Origin: Fructilactobacillus ixorae
GTDB lineage: Bacteria > Bacillota > Bacilli > Lactobacillales > Lactobacillaceae
NCBI RefSeq assembly: GCF_024029915.1
Contig: NZ_CP097478.1
Coordinates: 372,001-436,000, forward strand
Reading direction: 5' to 3'
Length of the DNA: 64,000 bases
In this document: positions 47,454 to 56,472 of the stretch, one piece after another
Position numbering within the stretch: position 1 is the stretch's first letter
Layout of the letters: the number at the start of each line of letters is the position of its first letter
Program-made: the position numbers and the translations under genes
Notes under the pieces: model-generated
Database searches by the model: none
What the model saw: only the letters and a program-made list of their open reading frames with translations
Told to the model about the DNA's origin: nothing

Positions 47454-48803
47454 ATGAAGTATTTTGGAACGGATGGAATTAGAGGAATTGCCAACCAGGA
47501 GTTAACCCCCGAGTTAGCCTTTCGCGCCGGTCGCGCGGGAGGGTACGCCCTCACCAAACGCAGTGGGGAACAGCACCAACCGCGGGTCTTAGTCTCAAGG
47601 GATACCCGGATTTCCGGGCAAATGTTGGAATCGGCGTTGGTCGCCGGTTTATTGTCAGTTGGAATTGAAGTTTTACGGCTGGGAGTAGTAACTACACCGG
47701 GAGTGGCCTACTTAGTGCGGGACCAGGGAGCCGACGCTGGAGTTATGATTACGGCTTCCCACAACCCAGCTGAATATAACGGAATCAAATTCTTCGGGGG
47801 TGACGGCTACAAGCTTTCGGATGAGATCGAAGCAGACATTGAAGCCATGCTAGAAAATCCGGTTGATGACCTTCCCCGGCCAGCAGCGGCGGGGTTAGGA
47901 ACCGCCGATAACTATACGGAGGCTGGGCAAAAATACCTCCACTTTTTGGCCCAAACGATTCCAGAAAACCTAACGGGAATGAAGGTAGTGGTGGATGCTG
48001 CTAACGGAGCCACTAGTTCCTTAGTGCCCCGGCTGTATGCGGACCTGGGGTTAGATTTTACTACGATGGCTACTACGCCAAACGGGATTAACATTAATGA
48101 TCAGGTGGGCTCGACCCATCCAGAACAACTGCAACGGTTAGTGGTTGACGAGGGGGCTCAACTGGGAATTGCCTTTGATGGGGACGGAGACCGGTGTATT
48201 GCGGTCGACGAACAGGGAAACCTCGTGGACGGTGATCAAATCATGTACATTTGTGGTAAGTACATGGACGACCACGGCCGGTTGAAGCAGGATACGATTG
48301 TGACGACCGTAATGAGTAACCTGGGGATGTACAAGGCCATGGAAGCACACGGATTGCATAGCGTTAAGACCCAGGTCGGGGATCGGTACGTCGTTGAAGA
48401 GATGAATCGCAACGGCTATAACCTCGGTGGGGAACAGTCCGGACATATCGTCTTTTTAGATTTTAATACGACGGGAGACGGAATGTTAACCAGCTTGCAG
48501 TTGATGGCTATCATGCAAGCCACCCAAAAACCGCTTTCCGAGTTAGCAGCGGAGGTGCAAAAATACCCCCAAAGCCTCGTGAATGTCCACGTTGCTGATA
48601 AGAAGCATGCCATGGAGGCCCCCGCTGTTCAAGCCGAGATTGATAAGGTTGAAGCAGAAATGAACGGTAATGGTCGGATTTTGGTTCGCCCCAGTGGGAC
48701 GGAACCATTGCTTCGGGTCATGGTGGAAGCGCCGACCGAAGCAGAAAGTCAGGCCTACGCAGAACGGATTGCGCAGGTCGTTGGACAAGTTAATCAAGCC
48801 TAA
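47454..48803 (+). CDS. glmM: Phosphoglucosamine mutase
   Basis: Converts glucosamine-6-phosphate to glucosamine-1-phosphate for UDP-GlcNAc synthesis. In relatives it also binds and restrains CdaA. The 449-residue protein has the active-site phosphoserine motif [13 protein letters not shown] (Ser near 102), the metal loop [13 protein letters not shown], the sugar loop GGEQSGHI and the phosphate loop [27 protein letters not shown] precedes the ATG. It ends the cdaA-cdaR-glmM operon. Confidence 0.98.
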   Translation: MKYFGTDGIRGIANQELTPELAFRAGRAGGYALTKRSGEQHQPRVLVSRDTRISGQMLESALVAGLLSVGIEVLRLGVVTTPGVAYLVRDQGADAGVMITASHNPAEYNGIKFFGGDGYKLSDEIEADIEAMLENPVDDLPRPAAAGLGTADNYTEAGQKYLHFLAQTIPENLTGMKVVVDAANGATSSLVPRLYADLGLDFTTMATTPNGININDQVGSTHPEQLQRLVVDEGAQLGIAFDGDGDRCIAVDEQGNLVDGDQIMYICGKYMDDHGRLKQDTIVTTVMSNLGMYKAMEAHGLHSVKTQVGDRYVVEEMNRNGYNLGGEQSGHIVFLDFNTTGDGMLTSLQLMAIMQATQKPLSELAAEVQKYPQSLVNVHVADKKHAMEAPAVQAEIDKVEAEMNGNGRILVRPSGTEPLLRVMVEAPTEAESQAYAERIAQVVGQVNQA

Positions 48804-48838
48804 AACAAGAGTGGTCCAGACGGGCCACTCTTGTTTTA
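48802..48838. terminator. Intrinsic terminator of the cdaA-cdaR-glmM operon
   Basis: AAAACAAGAGTGG (48802-48814) pairs with CCACTCTTGTTTT (48825-48837). Confidence 0.92.
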
Positions 48839-48869
48839 GATTCGGACATAGACCAATTTCGGTTATTAA

Positions 48870-48898
48870 TTGACAATGCTTAATTAAAACACTACAAT
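48870..48898 (+). promoter_or_regulatory. glmS promoter
   Basis: A consensus TTGACA (48870-48875), 17-bp spacer and TACAAT (48893-48898). The leader of about 60 nt is too short for a glmS ribozyme. Confidence 0.85.
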
Positions 48899-48964
48899 GA
48901 AAGATGTGACTTAAATTAAACTAACAATGAAACATCTATACCAATTTGAAATGAGGAAATGATT

Positions 48965-50779
48965 ATGTGTGGAGTGGTTGGAGTAACCGGGAATCCAAAT
49001 GCAACCGAAATCTTAGTAAGTGGACTGGAAAAATTACAGTACCGGGGCTATGATTCGGCTGGAATTTTTGTGGATCAACCGGATGGAACGAACTACCTAG
49101 TGAAAACGACCGGGAGCATTGCTGATTTACGTAAAAAAATTAGTCCTGAGGTTCAGGGAACGGCCGGCATCGGTCATACCCGCTGGGCAACGCACGGGGG
49201 CGTGACGATTGAAAATGCGCACCCGCAGTTTTCAAGTGACGAACGCTTTTACCTGGTTCACAATGGGGTGATTGAAAACTTTCAGGAATTGAAGGATGAA
49301 TACCTGCAAGGAGCTCACTTCAACAGCCAAACTGATACCGAAGTGGTGGTCCAGTTAATTGATAAGTTTGTCAAAGATGGGATGAGTACTAAAGACGCCT
49401 TCAATCAAACGTTGGGACTGTTAGAAAACTCATCGTACGCGTTCATGTTAATGGATCGAAACGACCCCGAAACGATTTACGTTGCTAAAAACAAGAGTCC
49501 GATGTTGATTGGACTCGGTGATGGCTGCAACGTCGTGTGCTCCGACTCGATTGCCATGCTGAACGTTACGCACACGTTCTTGGAAATTCAAGACGGGGAT
49601 GTTTGTGTGGTTCGACCGAACGAGGTTATCGTTAATGACCCAACAGGGGCAGAAGTAGACCGGGAAACCTTTGAAGTAAGCGTTGATCCCACCGCTTCTG
49701 ACAAGGGAACGTACCCATACTACATGCTAAAAGAAATTGATGAACAACCAAACGTAATGCGGAAGTTGTCAGCGAAGTACCTTGATCAAGTTGGGCAACC
49801 CGTAATTACGCCAGCACTTGTGGAAAAATTACGGGATTCCGATCGGATTTACATCGTGGGGGCCGGAACGAGTTATCACGCTGGCTTAGTTGGCAAAGCG
49901 CAGTTAGAAAAACTGACGGGCATTCCAACGGAAGTGCACGTGGCATCCGAATTTGCCTACGAAACCCCATTGTTATCGGAAAAGCCCTTCTTCATTTTCT
50001 TATCGCAAAGTGGGGAAACGGCTGACAGTCGCCAGGTTCTTGTGAATGTGAACCAAAAACACCTACCGAGTTTGACGATTACTAACGTGGCTAATTCGAC
50101 CCTGTCCCGGGAATCCGACTTTACCCTGTTGTTAGAGGCGGGTCCAGAAATCTCGGTGGCTTCCACTAAGGCCTACACTGCCCAAATTGCCCTAGAAGCC
50201 ATTTTGGCTAAGGCAGTTGGGGAAGCCAAAGGGGTTGCGGCCGCGCAGACCTTTGATCTTAAGGGACAACTTGCCGTAGTGGCTCAGGGAATGCAAAGTA
50301 TCGTGGACGAAAAGAACGAAATTGATCAAATTGCTCAGGATTACTTTGTTCAAGCGAACCAAGCGTTTTACATTGGTCGTGGGATTGACTACACGGTCTC
50401 ACTAGAAGCCGCCTTGAAGTTGAAAGAAATTTCGTACGTGCACGCCGAAGGTTTCGCGTCAGGGGAACTGAAGCACGGGACGATTGCCTTGATTGAACCG
50501 GGAACCCCTGTGATTGGGATCATTACCCAAGCCGGGACGGCCGGGTTGACCCGGAGTAACCTCGAGGAAACGGCAGCACGGGGAGCGCAGACCCTCTCAA
50601 TTGTGCGTCAGGGTCTTGCTCGTCCGGATGACACGTTCGTTATTCCGGACGTAGATGAACTGTTGACGCCGTTATTGAGTGTTATTCCAGCCCAGCTCTT
50701 GGCTTACTACACGAGTTTGAATAAGGGCTTAAACGTTGATTTACCCAGAAACCTTGCTAAGAGTGTTACAGTAGAATAA
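48965..50779 (+). CDS. glmS: Glutamine-fructose-6-phosphate aminotransferase
   Basis: Makes glucosamine-6-phosphate from fructose-6-phosphate and glutamine, the first step to UDP-GlcNAc. The 604-residue protein starts MCGVVGVTGN, with Cys2 as the glutaminase nucleophile after Met removal. It has GIGHTRWATHG, two SIS domains (GAGTSYHAGL; FLSQSGETADSRQ) and ends NLAKSVTVE. The ATG at 48965 gives the required Met-Cys; the ATG at 48959 would block the nucleophile and overlap the GAGGAAAT ribosome site. Confidence 0.98.
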   Translation: MCGVVGVTGNPNATEILVSGLEKLQYRGYDSAGIFVDQPDGTNYLVKTTGSIADLRKKISPEVQGTAGIGHTRWATHGGVTIENAHPQFSSDERFYLVHNGVIENFQELKDEYLQGAHFNSQTDTEVVVQLIDKFVKDGMSTKDAFNQTLGLLENSSYAFMLMDRNDPETIYVAKNKSPMLIGLGDGCNVVCSDSIAMLNVTHTFLEIQDGDVCVVRPNEVIVNDPTGAEVDRETFEVSVDPTASDKGTYPYYMLKEIDEQPNVMRKLSAKYLDQVGQPVITPALVEKLRDSDRIYIVGAGTSYHAGLVGKAQLEKLTGIPTEVHVASEFAYETPLLSEKPFFIFLSQSGETADSRQVLVNVNQKHLPSLTITNVANSTLSRESDFTLLLEAGPEISVASTKAYTAQIALEAILAKAVGEAKGVAAAQTFDLKGQLAVVAQGMQSIVDEKNEIDQIAQDYFVQANQAFYIGRGIDYTVSLEAALKLKEISYVHAEGFASGELKHGTIALIEPGTPVIGIITQAGTAGLTRSNLEETAARGAQTLSIVRQGLARPDDTFVIPDVDELLTPLLSVIPAQLLAYYTSLNKGLNVDLPRNLAKSVTVE

Positions 50780-50793
50780 CAAGTGAGATGATT

Positions 50794-50825
50794 AAAAAGA
50801 ATTGTTTAGACAATTCTTTTTTTCT
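50794..50825 (+). terminator. Intrinsic terminator of glmS
   Basis: AAAAAGAATTGT pairs with ACAATTCTTTTT around TTAG, followed by more T. Confidence 0.9.
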
Positions 50826-50846
50826 CGGGTTAAAGAAGGTGAAACC

Positions 50847-50981
50847 ATGAAGTATACGAAACGAACGAAACAAACGAAACACGATCGGAAGGAAACGACG
50901 TGGCAAAAGTTTAAGGAGCAACAAAATAAGTTGAGTGCGGATCGGCGCGGTGTCCGAACGGTCCACAAACGCCATTGGTAA
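50847..50981 (+). CDS. Small basic protein, unknown
   Basis: A 44-residue reading frame, MKYTKRTKQTKHDRKETT then WQKFKEQQNKLSADRRGV and RTVHKRHW, very rich in Lys, Arg, Gln and Thr with no hydrophobic segment. AGAAGGTGAAACC precedes the ATG. It lies behind the glmS terminator and 15 bp before another small gene, so they may be cotranscribed. The composition suggests nucleic-acid or ribosome binding, but this is inference only. Confidence 0.6.
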   Translation: MKYTKRTKQTKHDRKETTWQKFKEQQNKLSADRRGVRTVHKRHW

Positions 50982-50996
50982 CCAGAGGAGTAAACG

Positions 50997-51311
50997 ATGA
51001 CACAAACAAGTCATGAAACGTTAGATTTAATTGAAGAGATTACCCGGCTTGACGGCAGTAAGTATCTAGAGATTAGTAACATGGTGCAAAATGGTCGTGC
51101 GGAACTAGCGGTTGAACGCCACCTGTTGCAACGGGTTCGTATCCTCCAACTCAACATTCCCCACTCCGTGCACGTCATTAACTATGAAAATTACATTAAC
51201 CAGCACTTTACGATGCCCGCCGAGGATTTTCAGGAATTTGTGGAATGGCATCGTACTCCCGAAATGGAGCGGGAAGTGGAGTTGATCTTAAAGGAAAATC
51301 ACATTGGGTAG
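50997..51311 (+). CDS. Hypothetical protein, 104 residues
   Basis: I do not recognise this protein. It begins MTQTSHETLDLIEEITRLDG, is acidic and probably mostly helical, with no membrane segment, Cys or catalytic motif. GAGGAGTAAACG is a strong ribosome site. It follows the small basic protein gene by 15 bp; the basic/acidic pairing is notable. No terminator is seen before the lactonase gene, which has its own extended -10 (TGCGATAAT at 51347-51355). Confidence 0.75.
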   Translation: MTQTSHETLDLIEEITRLDGSKYLEISNMVQNGRAELAVERHLLQRVRILQLNIPHSVHVINYENYINQHFTMPAEDFQEFVEWHRTPEMEREVELILKENHIG

Positions 51312-51382
51312 ATTGTCATTGCTACCTTTACCACCATTTTAGATTGTGCGATAATAAACGAAAAGTAAATGGAGGCAGGGAC

Positions 51383-52432
51383 ATGATTGAAAAATTTCTG
51401 ATTGGAACGTATACCAAGAATCAAAGTCAGGGAATTTATCAACTTGAATTGGATACGGAAAAACCAGCATTACAAAACTTACAGTTGGTTGCCAAAGCCG
51501 GTTCGCCGACCTATTTGGCTGAATCCAACGCCCACCGGATTTATGCGGTGGAACGGGTCATGGAAGATGATGAACTTCACGGTGGCGTCCTTGATTTAGA
51601 CGGGACGACTTTACCGGCCAAGGAAATTGAAAAGATTGTGGAAGCGGGGAGTAGTCCCGCCTACATCACGGTTGATGAAAAACGGCAAAATGTTTACACC
51701 GCTAATTACCACACCGGGGACGTAACAATTTTCACCATTACTCCCCAAGGCTTACTGTCCGCTACGGATCGGGTCCATGACCACGGTCAAGTTGGACCAA
51801 AACCCGAACAAGCCGACGGGGCTCATCCCCACTACGTGGACATCTCGTTTGATGGGCGGCTAGTGGTCTGTGATTTGGGGCTGGACCAAATCTTCTTGTA
51901 TGATTTAACGCCAGCAGGCAAACTGCAACTCGTTAGTGGCTTAACTTTAGCCCCTGGCTTTGGTCCCCGCCACATCACTTACATTGAAGAGATGGGGAAG
52001 GCCTATCTTGTCGGAGAATTAAGTAGTGAAGTGGCCGTTTTGAATTACAACGAAGAAACGGCTCAGTTTGAAATTGAACAAATTGTGTCAACGATTCCCG
52101 CCGATTGGACCGCCCACAACGGAGCCGCTGCCATTCACCTGTCTAGCGACCACCGGTTTGTGTACGTTTCCAACCGGGGAAATGACAGCATTGTCGTCTT
52201 TGCGGTGCAGCCAGATGGGAAGTTACAACCAGTCCAACGGGTTTCCACCGAAGGAGAATTCCCACGCGACTTCAACTTTAACCAAACCGAAGCGTTCTTG
52301 ATTGTGGCTAACCAAAACAGTGACAATGCGACCTTGTTCCAGCGGGATGCAGAGACTGGAAAGTTAACCTTAGTACAAAAGGACTTTACGGTTCCAGAAG
52401 GAACTTGTGTGGCACTTCGAAAACCGCAATAA
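51383..52432 (+). CDS. Lactonase family beta-propeller protein (6-phosphogluconolactonase-like)
   Basis: The 349-residue protein starts MIEKFLIGTYTKNQSQGIY and has repeated blades (AYITVDEKRQNVYTANYHTGDVTIF; HPHYVDISFDGRLVVCDLGLDQIFLYDL; FGPRHITY; HRFVYVSNRGNDSIVVFAV), typical of the seven-bladed Pgl/YkgB lactonase family. It probably hydrolyses 6-phosphogluconolactone in the oxidative pentose phosphate / phosphoketolase route, which fits a heterofermentative lactobacillus, but the substrate is not proven. GGAGGCAGGGAC precedes the ATG. Confidence 0.9.
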   Translation: MIEKFLIGTYTKNQSQGIYQLELDTEKPALQNLQLVAKAGSPTYLAESNAHRIYAVERVMEDDELHGGVLDLDGTTLPAKEIEKIVEAGSSPAYITVDEKRQNVYTANYHTGDVTIFTITPQGLLSATDRVHDHGQVGPKPEQADGAHPHYVDISFDGRLVVCDLGLDQIFLYDLTPAGKLQLVSGLTLAPGFGPRHITYIEEMGKAYLVGELSSEVAVLNYNEETAQFEIEQIVSTIPADWTAHNGAAAIHLSSDHRFVYVSNRGNDSIVVFAVQPDGKLQPVQRVSTEGEFPRDFNFNQTEAFLIVANQNSDNATLFQRDAETGKLTLVQKDFTVPEGTCVALRKPQ

Positions 52433-52439
52433 ACCACAA

Positions 52440-52468
52440 TTGCACTCATCGGGTGCTTAATGTATATT
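52440..52468 (+). promoter_or_regulatory. Promoter of the T-box asnS transcript
   Basis: TTGCAC (52440-52445), a 17-bp spacer and TATATT (52463-52468). The -35 lies in a small hairpin (GCACTC/GGGTGC) just behind the lactonase gene. Confidence 0.65.
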
Positions 52469-52473
52469 AAAAG

Positions 52474-52712
52474 CAACAAGTGTCTGGGGTAGACCAACTG
52501 CAAAGGATGTTACCCAGCGAATCGAGGATGGTGGAAGCTCGATGGAACTCCTTGTGGGGAACACCTACTGGCGGGAACAAGTACTCAAGTTTAAAACGCA
52601 CCAGACCCGGTCTTCGCCCGTTATTGCGAAGTGAGTTGGTTTTTTCACGAAATTGAAAAAACAATTTGGGTGGTACCGCGAAGACCTCGTCCCTAGTGAT
52701 GAGGTCTTTTTG
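52474..52712 (+). promoter_or_regulatory. T-box riboswitch leader of asnS
   Basis: A leader of about 240 nt carries the T-box consensus AATTTGGGTGGTACCGCG at 52663-52680. A terminator stem AAGACCTC (52681-52688) / GAGGTCTT (52701-52708) plus T-run follows. Uncharged tRNA-Asn would pair with the specifier and the T-box to form the antiterminator. AAC at 52576-52578, in the 3' side of stem I (GGGAACAAGT), is the likely specifier codon, matching asparagine. Confidence 0.9.
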
Positions 52713-52760
52713 TTTGGAATTAGAATGGCGTACCAGACGCCTAGTAACGGAGGAATTACG

Positions 52761-54152
52761 ATGGATGTTTTAGTTAAAGACTTATATGCTAGCCCTAGTG
52801 AACACACCGACCAGTCAGTAACCATTTCCGGCTGGATTCGGACGATTCGGGATTCAAAAAAGATTGCGTTTATTGAGGTAAACGATGGTTCGTACATTAA
52901 GAACCTGCAGGTAATTGCCAAGCGAGATCGGTTAGCAAACTTTGAAGACGTGGTAAAGTTACCAATTAGTTCCACGGTGAAAGTTACCGGGAAACTAGTC
53001 GAAACGCCAGAGGCCCAGCAACCGTTTGAACTCCACGCCGATAGTGTTGATATCGAAGGCGTGGCGGCACCCGATTATCCGCTGCAAAAGAAGAAACACT
53101 CACTCGAGTACTTGCGGACGATTGCGCACTTACGCCCCCGTACTAACACCTTTTACGCGGTGTTTCAGATTCGGTCGTTAGCCGCCTTTGCCATTCATGA
53201 ATACCTGCAACATCACGACTTTGTGTACGTGAACACGCCGATCATTACAAGTAGTGATACTGAAGGAGCAGGGGAGATGTTTCGGGTGACAACGCTTGAT
53301 CCCGACCACCCGGCAAAGACTGAAGCCGGGCACACGGACTTTAGCCAGGATTTCTTTGGTCAGGAAACCAACTTGACGGTTAGTGGTCAACTTCAAGTGG
53401 AACCCTTTGCCCTGGCCTTTCGGAACGTTTATACGTTTGGCCCGACCTTCCGGGCGGAAGATTCCCACACCAAGCGGCACGCGGCGGAATTTTGGATGAT
53501 TGAACCCGAAATGGCCTTTGCGGGTCTCCCGGAAACGGTTACGGAAATCGAAGGGTTACTCCAGTTTGTCGTGCAGTACCTGTTAGACCATGCGCACGCC
53601 GACTTACAGTTTTTAAACGACCACGTTGATGACCAGCTGTTGGCGCGCCTGCACCAGACGGTTTCTGAACCGTTTGCCCGGATTACCTATTCCAAGGCAA
53701 TTGAACTGCTACAGGAGGCAGACGTTGCCTTTCAATACCCAGTGGAATGGGGCGTTGATTTAAAGGCTGAACACGAACAGTACCTGGCCGAACAAGTCTT
53801 TCACCGACCGGTATTTGTAACCGATTATCCCCGTGCCATCAAAGCCTTTTACATGCGCGATAACCCGGATGAAAAGACGGTGGCCGCCGTTGATTTACTG
53901 GTACCCCGGATTGGTGAACTAGTTGGTGGTAGTCAGCGAGAAGAACGCGAAGCCGTTTTAAGAGCTAAAATGCAGGAATTTAAGTTACCGGAAGCAGAAT
54001 ATGATTGGTATTTGGAACTTCGTAAGTATGGTGGAACCAAGCATTCTGGGTTTGGAATTGGCTTTGAACGCCTGTTAATGTACGTTACGGGGATGGATAA
54101 CATCCGCGACGTGATCCCTTATCCACGGGTGCAAGGAAGCATTAACTTTTAA
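52761..54152 (+). CDS. asnS: Asparaginyl-tRNA synthetase
   Basis: Charges tRNA-Asn with asparagine. The 463-residue class IIb synthetase has an N-terminal OB-fold anticodon domain ([25 protein letters not shown]), motif 2 [25 protein letters not shown] and motif 3 [27 protein letters not shown]. The ATG at 52761 follows GGAGGAATTACG; upstream in-frame codons lie in the T-box leader. AsnRS rather than AspRS is supported by the motif 2 pattern, the size and the asparagine specifier. Confidence 0.96.
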   Translation: MDVLVKDLYASPSEHTDQSVTISGWIRTIRDSKKIAFIEVNDGSYIKNLQVIAKRDRLANFEDVVKLPISSTVKVTGKLVETPEAQQPFELHADSVDIEGVAAPDYPLQKKKHSLEYLRTIAHLRPRTNTFYAVFQIRSLAAFAIHEYLQHHDFVYVNTPIITSSDTEGAGEMFRVTTLDPDHPAKTEAGHTDFSQDFFGQETNLTVSGQLQVEPFALAFRNVYTFGPTFRAEDSHTKRHAAEFWMIEPEMAFAGLPETVTEIEGLLQFVVQYLLDHAHADLQFLNDHVDDQLLARLHQTVSEPFARITYSKAIELLQEADVAFQYPVEWGVDLKAEHEQYLAEQVFHRPVFVTDYPRAIKAFYMRDNPDEKTVAAVDLLVPRIGELVGGSQREEREAVLRAKMQEFKLPEAEYDWYLELRKYGGTKHSGFGIGFERLLMYVTGMDNIRDVIPYPRVQGSINF

Positions 54153-54155
54153 ATT

Positions 54156-54181
54156 AAAGAACGTCAATGCGTTCTTTTTTT
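54156..54181 (+). terminator. Intrinsic terminator of asnS
   Basis: AAAGAACG (54156-54163) pairs with CGTTCTTT (54170-54177), followed by T. Confidence 0.88.
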
Positions 54182-54242
54182 ATGCCACGCGGTGGTTTAT
54201 AATCATTATTAGCAAACCATTAATTTTGAAAGGGTGTTCCAA

Positions 54243-55649
54243 GTGAAAGCAGCAACTCCAATGAAACCACTAACGCGCTGGCTCTTTATTGCCACGATGT
54301 TAGTTGGAACCTTCACCATGTCGATTAGTCAATCCTCGTTGTCAACGGCCTATCCGACCCTGATGAAGTATTTCCTGATCTCAGCCGATACGGTCCAGTG
54401 GCTCACCACGGGCTTTATGATTGTAATGTGCATTACCATGCCGATTAGCCCATGGTTGTTAAACAACATTAGTTTCAAGCAACTGTTTATGGGAGCCCTA
54501 CTCCTGTTTGATTTAGGAACCCTCATTATTTTCTGGGGGCCGAACTTTTACATGGTAATGCTCGGCCGGATTATGGAAGCTGCTGCCGTAGGGGTGCTGT
54601 TTCCTTCGTATCAGACCGTGTTACTGGAGATTACTCCGGAACAAAAGCGGGGAACCATCATGGGGGTGGCCGGACTGGTAATGGGTTCGGCGTTAGCGTG
54701 TGGTCCGATTATCTCCGGGATTGTGCTCCGTTACACGAGCTGGCGGGGCTTATTCATCTTTTTCATGGTCGTGATTACGCTCGTCCTGCTTCTCTCGTTG
54801 TTTGTCATGCGGGACGTGATGCCCCGAGTTCCCTCGAAACTGGATTGGGTTTCCGTATTCTACTCCCTTGGGTTAGTTGGGCTCTTGTACGTGATTACCA
54901 AAGTTGGACAACCCGGGGCAGACTGGCCAGTTTTATTAGTAATTCTGGCGCTTTCGGTCTTACTGTTAGCTGGCTTTGTCCGGCGGCAGTTAACCGTTTC
55001 CAATCCGATGTTAGATTTATGGGTGATGAAGAGTTTTAACTACGATTTAGCTGTGCTTTTGACCGGCTTTTCGTACATTTCGTTGATCGTTGTCACCATC
55101 ATTTTTCCACTGTACTACCAACAGGTCTTAGGGGCGAGTCCCTTTGTTTCAGGGATAGCCTTGGTGCCCGGGGCCGCCTTGTTAAGTTTACTGAATCCCT
55201 TGACGGGAACCTTAGCAGATAAGATTGGCTTTAAGCCAACGATGTTGGTCGGAATGACCATGATCGTTGTGGGTTGGGGAATCCTTGCGGTGGTTCCAAT
55301 CTTTAACATCTGGGGAATGATTGGCCTTGCCATGTTAATCGAAGGTGGGAATGCCTTTGTAATGATGCCAGCCGTTACCCTGGGGGCAAACTCGTTGCCG
55401 AATCAGTTAGTGTCACACGGGACGGCTGTTATCACGACGGTGCGCCAGGTGCTTGGTTCAACCGGAGTGGCGGTAGCCACGTTGATCTTGGTAAACCTTA
55501 CGGGTCGAGCCGTTCAACATGGGGCGGGCTGGCACGTTGCTAATCAACTGGGCTTCCACGCCGTTTACTGGACTTTCTTCGGGGTGGCTATCGTGGGGTT
55601 CGTGATTGCGACCCTGATTCGGTCCACCCAACCAAACGATGCTAACTAA
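54243..55649 (+). CDS. MFS transporter, DHA2 (14-helix) drug-efflux type
   Basis: The protein of about 468 residues has 13-14 hydrophobic helices and the DHA2 motif pattern (STAYPTLMKYFLISADTVQWLTTGFMIVMC; motif C-like GLVMGSALACGPIISGIVL with SWRGLFIFF). It probably exports drugs or metabolites with proton antiport (EmrB/QacA-like); the substrate is unknown. I prefer the GTG at 54243, 6 nt after AAAGGGTG; GTG 54234 and ATG 54261 are alternatives. TATAAT at 54198-54203 may be its -10. Confidence 0.9.
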   Translation: MKAATPMKPLTRWLFIATMLVGTFTMSISQSSLSTAYPTLMKYFLISADTVQWLTTGFMIVMCITMPISPWLLNNISFKQLFMGALLLFDLGTLIIFWGPNFYMVMLGRIMEAAAVGVLFPSYQTVLLEITPEQKRGTIMGVAGLVMGSALACGPIISGIVLRYTSWRGLFIFFMVVITLVLLLSLFVMRDVMPRVPSKLDWVSVFYSLGLVGLLYVITKVGQPGADWPVLLVILALSVLLLAGFVRRQLTVSNPMLDLWVMKSFNYDLAVLLTGFSYISLIVVTIIFPLYYQQVLGASPFVSGIALVPGAALLSLLNPLTGTLADKIGFKPTMLVGMTMIVVGWGILAVVPIFNIWGMIGLAMLIEGGNAFVMMPAVTLGANSLPNQLVSHGTAVITTVRQVLGSTGVAVATLILVNLTGRAVQHGAGWHVANQLGFHAVYWTFFGVAIVGFVIATLIRSTQPNDAN

Positions 55650-55660
55650 TCAAGCAGATG

Positions 55661-55712
55661 TGCTAAAATTAACTTAATTAAGTTACAGTCATTGGTAACA
55701 ATGACTGTTTTT
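55661..55712 (+). terminator. Terminator/leader region before the sortase gene
   Basis: ACAGTCATTG (55685-55694) pairs with CAATGACTGT (55699-55708) around GTAA, then T: a good terminator for the MFS gene. Just upstream lie an extended -10-like TGCTAAAAT (55661-55669) and a perfect 16-bp palindrome TAACTTAATTAAGTTA (55670-55685). If the -10 is real, the hairpin would attenuate the sortase gene. Confidence 0.7.
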
Positions 55713-55730
55713 GTATGAAAGGACGAACAA

Positions 55731-56387
55731 ATGGCACAACCAATGCGGTCCCGTCGCTGGGTCAAATGGGCGGAACGAATTTTAATTGTTTTATTACTGT
55801 TAGTGGGCCTCGCCTTGATTTTTAACTCCCAACTGGAAAGTTATTGGATTCGGTGGCAAAGCCAGCAAAAGGTGACGAAGATTTCTCCCCAAGAAGTGCG
55901 CAAGGGCGAGCAACAGAAGGGAAACTACGACTATAAAAACGTGCAGGCGGTCTCTGAAAATGCCATTTTGGAGAGTGAGAAAGCCCGCAAAACCAATGCG
56001 ATTGGGTCGATTCAAATTCCAGCCGTCAAGATCAATCTGCCGATTTTTAAGGGGTTGAATTCTGAGAACCTTACGATTGGGGCGGGAACGATGAAACCAC
56101 ACCAAAAACTGGGAACGGGGAATTATGCCCTTGCTGGTCACCACATGCAGGATCCTAACGTGCTCTTTTCGCCGTTAGCAAAGGCCAAACGGGGACAGGT
56201 GGTTAAAATTACGGACGGAAAGCACACGTATCGGTATCGGATTATTAACACAAAGATCGTTCCAGAAACGGACGTTGCGGTGCTAAACGACGTTCCCAAC
56301 CAGAAGTTATTGACCTTGGTGACCTGTGCCTCCGGGAACCCTGGTGAAACGGACCGCTTGATTGTTACCGGTCGTCTAATTGAATAA
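55731..56387 (+). CDS. srtA: Class A sortase
   Basis: Sortase A cleaves LPxTG-type sorting signals and links surface proteins to the cell wall precursor. The 218-residue protein has one N-terminal signal-anchor helix (ILIVLLLLVGLALIF, about 17-31), then the catalytic domain: His in YALAGHHM (about 137), Cys in LVTCASG (about 198) and Arg in TDRLIV (about 209). GAAAGGACGAACAA precedes the ATG. In this window it could serve serine-rich or other LPxTG adhesins exported by the nearby accessory Sec system. Confidence 0.95.
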   Translation: MAQPMRSRRWVKWAERILIVLLLLVGLALIFNSQLESYWIRWQSQQKVTKISPQEVRKGEQQKGNYDYKNVQAVSENAILESEKARKTNAIGSIQIPAVKINLPIFKGLNSENLTIGAGTMKPHQKLGTGNYALAGHHMQDPNVLFSPLAKAKRGQVVKITDGKHTYRYRIINTKIVPETDVAVLNDVPNQKLLTLVTCASGNPGETDRLIVTGRLIE

Positions 56388-56394
56388 GTACGAC

Positions 56395-56430
56395 ACCATC
56401 TTGGACCTCGCAATCCGAGATGGTTTTTTA
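56395..56430 (+). terminator. Intrinsic terminator of the sortase gene
   Basis: ACCATCTTGGA (56395-56405) pairs with TCCGAGATGGT (56414-56424), one wobble pair, then six T. Confidence 0.9.
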
Positions 56431-56472
56431 GATTAGATGTGGTAAGATACGAGCAAATAGGAGGGATTTAGC

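Noticed and set aside
48838..48964. glmS ribozyme upstream of glmS
   Set aside because: The gap is 127 bp with a consensus promoter in the middle, leaving a leader of about 60 nt, far too short, and no ribozyme core is seen.
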